Positions 1-6,240 of a stretch of DNA of 14,898 nt are shown here, in pieces (position 1 is the first letter of the stretch; each line of letters opens with the position of its first letter). Location of the stretch: positions 1 to 14,898 of the forward strand of contig WJXE01000034.1 of the NCBI GenBank assembly GCA_009665115.1, in the 5' to 3' direction. The notes beneath the pieces were generated by a model that did no database searches, had not been told where the DNA came from, and was given only the letters and a program-made list of their open reading frames with translations. Source of the DNA: Nitrosopumilales archaeon. Lineage in GTDB: Archaea > Thermoproteota > Nitrososphaeria > Nitrososphaerales > Nitrososphaeraceae. The position numbers and the translations under genes were made by a program.

Positions 1-404
1 TCTACATTGGATTGATACTAGAAGACCAAATTGATCTATTCGTGAAGTGGCTAAGGCATGCTCGCTGGTGTGGAGAAGGACGATGCCACACACCGGCTAT
101 ACCTGGTACCGACTTGACAGATCCATATTTTAGCCATTTAACTTATTGGCGGGATCCTATTTGGGTCAATACAAACTGGATGATATGGTTAGGCCTCTTG
201 AAATATGGATACAGAGAAACTGCAGAACAGATAAGGCAAGGAATTCTCGAGCTGGTTGCAAATCATGGATTTAGAAAATATTATGACCCGTTCACAGGTG
301 AAGGGCTAGGGGAAAATCATTCTCATGGACTGCCGCTATTTATAGACATGATAAAGAACAAGCGTACAAGAATTCCCCAGTCCAATAATTTTCTAGAGGA
401 CTAA
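1..404 (+). CDS. MGH1-like / GH63-type glycoside hydrolase, C-terminal part (5' end cut by window)
   Basis: The frame is open from the left edge (first full codon at position 3), so this is the 3' end of a larger gene; the TTG at 12 is only an internal codon. The visible ~133 residues are the last helices of an (alpha/alpha)6 barrel. The block YWRDPIWVNTNW (about 144-179) followed by a leucine-rich helix and LLKYGY is the hallmark of MGH1-like and GH63-type glucosidases, as is GFRKYYDPFTGEGLG near the end. By family, the enzyme hydrolyses alpha-glycosidic bonds of compatible-solute or storage-type glycosides; the exact substrate cannot be told. Odd point: the FSWTAA motif expected straight after GLG is present in the DNA but out of frame (separate entry), so the last ~30 residues may be damaged or misread. 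The family call is fairly sure; activity is not. Confidence 0.7.
   Translation, partial: YIGLILEDQIDLFVKWLRHARWCGEGRCHTPAIPGTDLTDPYFSHLTYWRDPIWVNTNWMIWLGLLKYGYRETAEQIRQGILELVANHGFRKYYDPFTGEGLGENHSHGLPLFIDMIKNKRTRIPQSNNFLED
320..337 (+). other. Conserved FSWTAA motif displaced into another reading frame
   Basis: The glycoside hydrolase reads GLGENHSHGLPLFIDMI here. The overlapping frame that starts at 320 reads F-S-W-T-A-A exactly where the family carries FSWTAAL-(hydrophobic)-D-(L/M)-(I/L). After 337 the original frame again supplies the expected LFIDMI. Two nearby compensating indels, or two base-calling errors, would produce this; the flanks on both sides fit the main frame. Confidence 0.6.
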
Positions 405-980
405 TTAATTTTGAAGGTATACCTGGTAATCTAAATAAAAAGGAAGGCTATCAAGGCATGTGACGTGATGCTTGCTAGCCGATCTTAGGTAAACCCAATA
501 ATCTCTTTAACACCTCCAGTTTCATGTGTCGCCTGCTTCGGCAATGAGCTAGGGGGTTCATTACTTTCTAATCTAATTAGGTCTCAGACTAATGCTTAAG
601 TGCATTCTAAATTACTCACTCTGTTGATCAACTTTTATGCTATTGCTATTATTGTGGTGATATCTGTATGCTACAGCTTATTGTGGCATCGCGAATGCTA
701 CTCCGTTCAATGCTACTGCCTCCAAGGATTGTGACAACATGTAGTGCTAGAAAAGATATTGATGACGAATCTGTTCATAACGTAATAGTGTTACGTAAGG
801 AATTATAATCACACATCATACAGATACTGTATATGGGGGTTACGTAGAAATGGTCTCTGTCTCAGACTCTATAAGTGCAAGAGGGTTCTCTGTATTACTC
901 TTGCAAAAACAAGAAGTCAAGGCCGACAAAGTTACGACTGAAGGACAAGAATCTGAGAAACCCCCAAGCACCACTCTCAC
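405..980. other. Long mostly non-coding gap with short decayed frames
   Basis: No complete gene of normal size is seen. Minus-strand 485-583 reads about 33 open codons ending in a stop (a tail containing SNEPPSSLPKQATHETGG), without a start codon. Plus-strand 668-808 is a 46-residue ATG frame with no recognisable motif. The right end (from about 799) holds the possible kinase tail listed separately. I see no tRNA, no clear terminator and no mobile-element ends. Confidence 0.5.
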
Positions 981-984
981 ATGA
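799..984 (+). pseudogene. Possible histidine-kinase C-terminal remnant overlapping the response regulator
   Basis: The frame is open from just after a stop at 796-798. It reads VYGGYVEMVSVSDS, then ARGFSVLLLQK, ends PPSTTLT, and stops with TGA at 982-984, overlapping the response regulator ATG as ATGA. The order GG-x-V, Ser, G-x-x-F-x-V-x-L resembles the end of a HATPase_c domain (GG.v.v.S..g.GttF.v.LP), which would suit a gene directly upstream of a receiver protein. The first ATG in this frame is at 850, giving 44 residues. No N, G1 or H box is visible upstream, so if this was a kinase only its tail survives. It could equally be a short leader gene translationally coupled to the regulator. 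The match is weak and made by eye. Confidence 0.3.
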
Positions 985-1385
985 CGCGAAGAATTCTAAT
1001 TGTAGATGACGAACCAGATATTGGTTTCACTTTCAAGCTGGCACTTGAGAAGAATGGATTCAAAGAACGAGTTGATGTATATAACGACCCAAGCTTGGCG
1101 TTAAACGATTTCAAGGCCGATTTGTATGATCTTTTGTTACTGGATATCGCGATGCCGAGAATGGACGGATTTACATTTTATGAAAAAATCAGAAAAATGG
1201 ATAGCAAAATTCGGGTATTTTTTATGACAGCTTTTGGGGTCAATTATGAAGTATTAGCGGGTCGATATCGAACCAAAGACTATGAAAATGTTCTAGCCAC
1301 GATATTGGAAAACGGCGGAGGACGCTTTATTAGAAAGCCAATAGATGTGTTTGATTTAGTAAAAAGAGTAAAAGCTGAACTATAA
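981..1385 (+). CDS. Single-domain response regulator (CheY-type receiver)
   Basis: This 134-residue protein is a stand-alone receiver domain with no output domain, so it probably passes phosphate or binds a partner protein. ILIVDDEPD places the acidic metal-binding pair at D9-D10. LLLLDIAMPRMDG gives phospho-acceptor D55 with the usual MPxMDG turn. T83 (FFMTAF) and K119 (FIRKPI) complete the switch and active-site set. The loop between beta4 and alpha4-beta5 (about 85-115) is longer than in CheY and contains YRTKDYENVLATILENGGG, a lengthening I recall from other archaeal receivers. The ATG overlaps the stop of a 44-codon upstream frame as ATGA, so translation may be coupled. No intact histidine kinase is adjacent; the upstream frame may be its remnant. 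The cognate signal is unknown. Confidence 0.9.
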   Translation: MTRRILIVDDEPDIGFTFKLALEKNGFKERVDVYNDPSLALNDFKADLYDLLLLDIAMPRMDGFTFYEKIRKMDSKIRVFFMTAFGVNYEVLAGRYRTKDYENVLATILENGGGRFIRKPIDVFDLVKRVKAEL

Positions 1386-1473
1386 ACGGTAAAGTATTTT
1401 TCTCTATGATCAGTACCTAAGTTTGAAGTTTCTTAGATGTCGGCCAACATCAATAAAACAAACAACTAATGAG

Positions 1474-1777
1474 CTAACATATAATTGACTTTATTTGTTT
1501 CATCAACATTTCATTTTCAACCGATGCAATTTTCATCAATGTTAGGAAATCCTTGTTTTCCAAAACTTCTTTGAATCTTTTTTCCAACCTCTTCGGCAGT
1601 AACTTCTGTAATTTTTTGTGGGAAATATTCTTACCAAAGAACAATACATCTTCTGCTTTGTATCTCGCGGCATCTCAAGCATTCTCAACCAGGTAGGTGC
1701 TTTCACAATTTGCAATATGTTCCTAGAACCAGCATATCATATATAAGATTCAACCAATCATTTGACTGAATAACAAA
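1474..1777 (-). pseudogene. Decayed minus-strand gene, family unknown
   Basis: Read on the minus strand, three overlapping frames each give a stretch of protein-like sequence in order: first NDWLNLIYDMLVLGT (1706-1777), then KAPTWLRMLEMPRD, then a 67-codon open frame (1474-1674) containing RYKAEDVLFFGKN, KKLQKLLPKRLEKRFKEVL and FLTLMKIASVENEMLMKQIK before a TAG at 1474-1476. The last frame is interrupted upstream by TGA at 1675-1677. Together they look like one helical, Lys/Glu-rich protein broken by at least two frameshifts. I do not recognise the family. The rest of the gap between the response regulator and the RFC gene shows nothing else. Confidence 0.4.
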
Positions 1778-2060
1778 CTAGTCTGACATACTTTTTGAAC
1801 ATGCAGCCCAATACAGCTAACCCCTGCATTACAATTTAAACAGAACAATATTAAAAGCGGCGCTTGTGGTCTCAATTTTTCCATATATTTGGTGTAATTT
1901 CTATCGCTTATGTTTCGGCTCCTTTGATTTCTTGTGCACTAGTACCATCTAGTAATAAGCGTTATATTTCGTTTAGCTCATGTTCTAGCATTACTTTTGT
2001 TTTGCGTGGTCGGGAAGGAGAAACATTCATTGCAGGAACCAGATTACAGTCTACAAAGAA

Positions 2061-2069
2061 TATATTTAA
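2061..2069 (+). promoter_or_regulatory. TATA box for RFC large subunit
   Basis: TATATTTAA is centred about 33-36 nt before the two possible ATG codons at 2098 and 2101. This is a plausible archaeal core promoter giving a leader of only a few bases. It supports a start near 2100 rather than the in-frame TTG at 1864. Confidence 0.5.
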
Positions 2070-2100
2070 TGATAGAGCATTTCGGTATATACACAATATG

Positions 2101-3339
2101 ATGTGGACCGATATCTACCGCCCACAAAAGGTGGAGCAAATGATAGGAAATGAAGATGCCAGGTTGGCGGTAATGAAATGGTTATCACGATGGATTGATG
2201 GAAGTAGACCTTTGCTATTAGTTGGACCTAGTGGGGTTGGTAAGACAACCCTCGTGCAAGTATTGGCACGCAAATTTGACTATGATTTAATTGAAATGAA
2301 CGCCAGTGACACCAGGAACAGAGAAGATCTCGAAACTCTGATCATGCCAATGTTTAACAATACAAGTGTATCTGGAAGAACAATGTTATTATTCTTGGAT
2401 GAAGTTGATGGAATTTCTGGAAGAGAAGACGCTGGTGGAATAGAGTCTCTTGTTAAAATGATGAAAGAACCGACCATACCTGTCATTATGGCTGCCAATA
2501 CTCAAGATAATTCAAAAATTAAGCAACTTGCAAAAGTTTGCAAGATCGTAAAATTTAACCCTGTTCCTCCTAGAGAGTTGAGCATGTTCTTAGATTATGT
2601 TCTAAAAAACCACAATAAGAATTTGGACACTGAAGAAAAAATTTTAATTGTAAATCGCAGCCGTGGAGATATCCGATCATTATTAAATAGTGCGCAAGGA
2701 AAAGTTGCAGGCTATAATGTCATGCGGGAAGATATCTTTGAAATAGATATTGCAAGTGCAATAAACGGTTATTTTTCTTCTAATTCTCCACAGGAGGCAA
2801 AAGCGTTTCTGTCTCATGCGGATGCAACTTATCCAGACCCACACTTTGGTATTTCATCTGACGCAAGGCGAAAGGATAAGATTAACGCCCTGTTTTCCAG
2901 TATAGTCTCCTCCCGCATTAGCTACGATAGTATGGCTGCGCTTCTTGACGTACTCTCCAAAGTAGACATAATAGTAGGACGAATCGGACAAAATAGGCAA
3001 TGGAGCCTCCTCAAGTATCTAGACAATATAATCGCGTATGGTTTATTCGAAAACTCTCGCAACAAGGGAATAAAATACAACCAGTATAGCATGATCTGGC
3101 CAGTAATGGCGCCTATCTTTGCAAGAGGCCAATCAATGAAAAATCTAATATCAGATCTAGCAGAAAAAGCTCACACATCAAAGAGTATTTTTGGCTCGGT
3201 ATACTTACCTTATCTGATTCAGATTATGATTGATAATAAAGAAGATCCCGAGGAATTTGCAAGAATTTTAAACCTTGATGAAAAAGCCGGTGAGGCTTTA
3301 GCAAAAGAAATGGAGCGAACAGGGAGGAAAAAGAGATAG
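2101..3339 (+). CDS. rfcL: Replication factor C large subunit (clamp loader)
   Basis: RFC loads the PCNA sliding clamp onto primed DNA in an ATP-dependent step during replication and repair; in archaea one large subunit works with several small subunits. From the chosen ATG the protein has 412 residues and opens MWTDIYRPQKVEQMIGNEDA, the typical RfcL start. Walker A is GPSGVGKT (42-49), Walker B is LLFLDEVD (96-103), sensor 1 is around AANTQD (131-136) and sensor 2 is SRGDIRS (R192). The C-terminal third is the helical collar. The frame stays open back to a TTG at 1864, but the extra ~79 residues match nothing and the TATA box lies inside them, so I reject that extension; ATG 2098 would add one Met. 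The tail ends in ERTGRKKR without an obvious Q-x-x-L-x-x-F-F PCNA-binding motif. The small subunit is not in this window. Confidence 0.95.
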   Translation: MWTDIYRPQKVEQMIGNEDARLAVMKWLSRWIDGSRPLLLVGPSGVGKTTLVQVLARKFDYDLIEMNASDTRNREDLETLIMPMFNNTSVSGRTMLLFLDEVDGISGREDAGGIESLVKMMKEPTIPVIMAANTQDNSKIKQLAKVCKIVKFNPVPPRELSMFLDYVLKNHNKNLDTEEKILIVNRSRGDIRSLLNSAQGKVAGYNVMREDIFEIDIASAINGYFSSNSPQEAKAFLSHADATYPDPHFGISSDARRKDKINALFSSIVSSRISYDSMAALLDVLSKVDIIVGRIGQNRQWSLLKYLDNIIAYGLFENSRNKGIKYNQYSMIWPVMAPIFARGQSMKNLISDLAEKAHTSKSIFGSVYLPYLIQIMIDNKEDPEEFARILNLDEKAGEALAKEMERTGRKKR

Positions 3340-3352
3340 CTCTATAATGCAT

Positions 3353-3559
3353 CTAGAGTAGATATGTCACACTATAGGCAATAAATAGGACTGTTGCTAA
3401 AAGCAAAAAAGGGGTTCCAGCCACAGCAATCATTGCTGTCGCATTTTTTGCAGATCTAATATGATGATTAAATAAATGGTATAACAGAAACTGAAGGTAT
3501 TCGCAAAAACATGCCTGTTTGCTACTTCTTGTGGTTACTAAATCAAGATTTAAGAAGGG
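3353..3559 (-). CDS. Short hydrophobic open frame, doubtful
   Basis: On the minus strand 68 codons are open between stops, ending 14 bases from the convergent RFC stop. The last third encodes a membrane-helix-like stretch (AGTPFLLLATVLFIAYSVT) after a polar segment, HHIRSAKNATAM. There is no ATG or GTG near the beginning; an ATG exists only just before the hydrophobic part. It could be the C-terminal helix of a decayed membrane protein or a very small membrane protein from the internal ATG. No family is recognised. Confidence 0.25.
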   Translation of the reverse strand, partial: PFLNLDLVTTRSSKQACFCEYLQFLLYHLFNHHIRSAKNATAMIAVAGTPFLLLATVLFIAYSVTYLL

Positions 3560-3797
3560 TTAGGATCGTCTACAAGATAAATTAAAGCATCTGAACCGAA
3601 TGATCGTCTTTATAATAAAAATAGATTTGATACGTTTATAACAGCAGCTTGCTTTCATTTGTTGCTTTTCTTTAGAAAGTCCAATTGGGAAGAACAACGG
3701 TAAGAGCAGTATCGCTTGTCAAATTTGGTTACGGATAAAAAGAAGAAAATTCCATCTACATGAATTATCTGCAGGAGTATTTATTATAAGGGTTTAA

Positions 3798-4063
3798 ATC
3801 TGGCAGGCAGATTTCAATCTCTGGGTATACGCAAGTAGTGATTCATATAAGAAACAAATACACATAATCAAGGGTAAGAGTCTAGAGTTTGCAGCGATTT
3901 CGAAAAAAATTCTATTAGCCGCTATGGATTGCCTGTACCGAAGAATTTGTTAGAAAGAGTAGATAGAACCTCCTCTCCAATTCATACAGCAGAACTTCGA
4001 AATGCAATAAATTTCATAGGCTCAGAAGATACTTCTGTAAATTTAAGATTTTTTTATCTCTGA
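3798..4063 (+). pseudogene. Frameshifted plus-strand gene remnant, family unknown
   Basis: Two overlapping frames make sense only when joined. Frame A (3798-3953) reads ADFNLWVYASSDSYKKQ and then GKSLEFAAISKKILLA before a stop. Frame B (3878-4063) takes over with SRYGLPVPKNLLERVDRTSS, PIHTAELRNAINFIGSED and a TGA. The natural crossover is around 3915-3930. Neither frame has a plausible start codon at its beginning, and both look far less random than the surrounding sequence. I do not recognise the family. The rest of 3560-4187 shows only short noise frames. Confidence 0.4.
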
Positions 4064-4187
4064 AATTTGGGATAGTAGTATAGCATAAGCATATCAAATA
4101 ACATTGATGTTCAAAAATCCCCGAGCTGATTAAGAAGGTTACTTGGGGTGTGTCTTAGTGCTGAATGCACCTTCAAACTTAGTAATT

Positions 4188-4973
4188 TTAGGATTCTCTC
4201 TTAATCTTCCACTCTATAAACAGCATCCCAAGCACATAAAGGAGAAGCATTGGTCCGGCAAGAAACCACATAGTGATTCCACTACCATCTGGGGTTATAA
4301 CCGCACCAAAGATAACAAATATGATTATCATATACCTCAAGTTGTTCCTCCAAAACGTAGGCTCAACTATCTTGAATAACGTAATAGCCCACATTAGTAG
4401 AGGAAATTGATATGAAAATCCAAATGCGATTAGGAACTGCATTACAAATGGAATAAATTCTGATACGTTAAAGAATGTACTAACGCCAATTGACTCTCCA
4501 TATTTGTACAAAAAATCGAGTGTGTTTGGTATGACAAAAAAGTATGAGAATAAGCAGCCTATTGCAAAAAGTCCGATGGCAGGTGTTGTAATTTTTTTTA
4601 TAATTGCTTTCTCATGTTGATTAAGTGCCGGTCCCACGAATGCTGTTAACTCCCTAATCGTAATTGGAACGGCCAAGGTTATACCTATCAAGGCTGCGAC
4701 ATAGAATTGAGTAAGGAAAGATCCTTGCGGCGTAACTTGTATAAGGTTAACGTTTTTGGGGAGCAGATTCTCCTTCATAATGTGGATTATCTGAGTTGCT
4801 AGGTTATTCAGGGGCCCTGGATATAGTAGTGGAATTTTGTAACCGTTAAAATCGAAGATACTGATACTGAAAGTCATACAAAGGGTTGTAACTAATCCCA
4901 CGGTGATACCTATTCTGAGTACCCTCACCCTGAGATCCTTCAGGTAACCCGTGTACGGGCTTTCCTTGTACAT
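4188..4973 (-). CDS. tatC: Sec-independent (Tat) translocase subunit TatC
   Basis: TatC is the membrane receptor of the twin-arginine pathway: it binds the signal peptide of folded, often cofactor-bearing proteins and recruits TatA for export. The 261 residues give about six membrane helices. Landmarks are LKDLRVRVLR at the N terminus (11-20), the cytoplasmic loop AFVGPALNQHEK (111-122) with the conserved Glu, FGFSYQFPLL (184-193), EPTFWRNNLRY (204-214) and VITPDGSG (225-232). Length is normal for the family. The ATG at 4973 directly follows a TATA box about 29 nt away, so the transcript is nearly leaderless. No tatA is adjacent. A molybdopterin enzyme that probably needs this exporter lies about 1.3 kb away on the same strand, with its own promoter and an oppositely oriented gene between. 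Confidence 0.95.
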   Translation of the reverse strand: MYKESPYTGYLKDLRVRVLRIGITVGLVTTLCMTFSISIFDFNGYKIPLLYPGPLNNLATQIIHIMKENLLPKNVNLIQVTPQGSFLTQFYVAALIGITLAVPITIRELTAFVGPALNQHEKAIIKKITTPAIGLFAIGCLFSYFFVIPNTLDFLYKYGESIGVSTFFNVSEFIPFVMQFLIAFGFSYQFPLLMWAITLFKIVEPTFWRNNLRYMIIIFVIFGAVITPDGSGITMWFLAGPMLLLYVLGMLFIEWKIKRES

Positions 4974-4998
4974 TTATTATACATATTACAATTCGATC

Positions 4999-5005
4999 TA
5001 TATTA
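4999..5005 (-). promoter_or_regulatory. TATA box for tatC
   Basis: On the minus strand TAATATA is centred 29 nt upstream of the tatC ATG (4973). No Shine-Dalgarno lies between, so a leaderless or near-leaderless mRNA is expected. Confidence 0.5.
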
Positions 5006-5216
5006 CGTACTTGCTATGCACGATATCTTGAGGTCTATGCTACTTAGCTTACAACGACTCATTTGGTTAACATGATAGAACAAGATAACAGCAAGTCTCG
5101 ATAGTATCCTCTTCAATAGATAGATGATATTGAAATTGTTGTTGAAATTTGTGCTGTCAAAAGAAGTGCAAAATGTAATCAATTATTAAAACAAACTAAC
5201 TTTATGTATTTGATAT

Positions 5217-5233
5217 GAGTATATGTTATACTC
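5217..5233. promoter_or_regulatory. Perfect 7-bp inverted repeat (possible operator)
   Basis: GAGTATA-TGT-TATACTC is a perfect dyad with a 3-base centre, in the divergent gap between tatC and the ferritin-like gene. It is about 200 bp upstream of the latter. The short spacer suits a dimeric repressor site, but no regulator is identified and the AT core could be chance. Confidence 0.35.
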
Positions 5234-5248
5234 TTAATTATTATTTTT

Positions 5249-5275
5249 GGGGAATCGTAAGGTAAATCGTTCCCC
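5249..5275. repeat. Inverted repeat GGGGAA / TTCCCC
   Basis: The arms GGGGAA (5249-5254) and TTCCCC (5270-5275) flank a 15-base loop, following a T-rich run. The G/C arms stand out in this AT-rich gap. It could be a hairpin in a leader or a protein site for the ferritin-like gene. The remainder of 4974-5432 shows no gene. Confidence 0.3.
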
Positions 5276-5421
5276 GCTAGATTTGTGCCTCGTCAGAAGC
5301 ATCAGCTAAATTGTTGGACTAGCAATATATCGATCTCAAATCATAAGGTCCGGTAGATTACCAACCTTAGTCACGTACGCGTATAGTATGACTTGAAAAC
5401 ACTTAAGTTAAAGAGGGAACC

Positions 5422-5428
5422 GAGGTGA
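5422..5428 (+). promoter_or_regulatory. Strong Shine-Dalgarno of the ferritin-like gene
   Basis: GAGGTGA ends 4 bases before the ATG at 5433 and is a full match to the archaeal 16S 3' end. It is the only strong ribosome binding site I see in the window. A weak TATA-like stretch, GTATAGTAT (5381-5389), lies about 48 nt before the ATG, which would give a leader of roughly 20 nt containing this site. Confidence 0.6.
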
Positions 5429-5432
5429 ATAT

Positions 5433-5903
5433 ATGTCAAATAGCTCGAATTCTGCAGCAGCTGACGCTGAAGGAGCCTCATCGTCTAGCAAGGTCGAAAT
5501 TGTCAGAGGACTTAATGAGGATTTGGCAAGGGAGTACAAAGCGATTATCCAGTATGTGGTCTTCAGTTCTACATTGAAGGGTGCCGAGTATGGAGACATC
5601 GCGGAACAGTTGAAAAAGCACGCTTCGCAGGAACTCGCACATGCCTTGGAGGTGGCTAGGCAGATCGACTACTTGGGCGGAGACCCGACCGTGAAAGGCA
5701 AAGAAGCAGAATATTCCCAAGAGTCAAGGAAGATGCTTGAGATCGACCTCAGAGCTGAACAAGAAACTATCAAGAGCTACAGGGAGAGAATCCGTCAGGC
5801 GGAACGCGCTGGTGAATTTGCTCTTTCTGAAGCATTAAGGGATATTATAGCAGAGGAGCAGGATCACGAAATAGATCTGAGAGACGCCCTCGGAATACGA
5901 TGA
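5433..5903 (+). CDS. Ferritin-like / bacterioferritin-type di-iron protein
   Basis: This 156-residue cytoplasmic protein has a ferritin-like four-helix bundle that should oxidise and hold iron or handle oxidants. The putative di-iron ligands are E34, E67 and H70 (SQELAH), E109, and E142 and H145 (EEQDHE). Their spacing of 33, 3, 39, 33 and 3 nearly equals bacterioferritin (33, 3, 40, 33, 3), so the ferroxidase centre looks complete. The residue after E67 is Leu, where bacterioferritin has the heme-binding Met, so heme is probably absent. The first ~20 residues are a Ser/Ala-rich tail, probably disordered. The start is fixed by an excellent Shine-Dalgarno. It stands alone, transcribed away from tatC. 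Whether it forms a 24-mer store, a Dps-like shell or a small oxygenase-type dimer cannot be told. Confidence 0.85.
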   Translation: MSNSSNSAAADAEGASSSSKVEIVRGLNEDLAREYKAIIQYVVFSSTLKGAEYGDIAEQLKKHASQELAHALEVARQIDYLGGDPTVKGKEAEYSQESRKMLEIDLRAEQETIKSYRERIRQAERAGEFALSEALRDIIAEEQDHEIDLRDALGIR

Positions 5904-6240
5904 TAACGAACGAGTTTTAGGTAGCAAATGATATAATCAGTCCACAGGCACTAGGCATTCAATAAGAGCTCTGAGAAGGTGAGTTTAAGGATATTCTCAA
6001 TGTAGCTCGAATACGGCTTAAACACAGAGAGTAGAAAATCCATTTCCCGTTTAGAGAAAAGAGAAGTCGTGATAAAATGGCTTGACAAGACATTTTTCGA
6101 ATAGCTGATGATTTTTATGGTCATTCATATTGTCGCCAGAAAAGTAGAAGTGAGTTACTATGTATCGATGCTAGTATTCTAATTTTGTACTGTAATGTAA
6201 CACTGGCCCGTAAACTGTCGAAACTAAGTTTGCCGCACTT
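5904..6240. other. Gap without recognisable gene
   Basis: This separates the convergent ferritin-like and molybdopterin genes. Only tiny frames occur (for example 24 residues beginning MIFMVIH). No hairpin or promoter worth naming was seen. Confidence 0.5.

Noticed and set aside
1864..2100. N-terminal extension of the RFC large subunit from TTG 1864
   Set aside because: The ~79 extra residues are Ser/Phe-rich with no family match, while MWTDIYRP is the standard start and a TATA box lies inside the extension.
2280..2498. Minus-strand 72-codon frame inside the RFC gene
   Set aside because: Shadow of the Walker B region; no start context or promoter.
4143..4379. Plus-strand frame over the 3' end of tatC
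   Set aside because: Antisense shadow; the tatC frame explains this DNA fully.
5408..5720. Two minus-strand frames over the ferritin-like gene
   Set aside because: Antisense to a gene with a complete di-iron motif set and strong Shine-Dalgarno.
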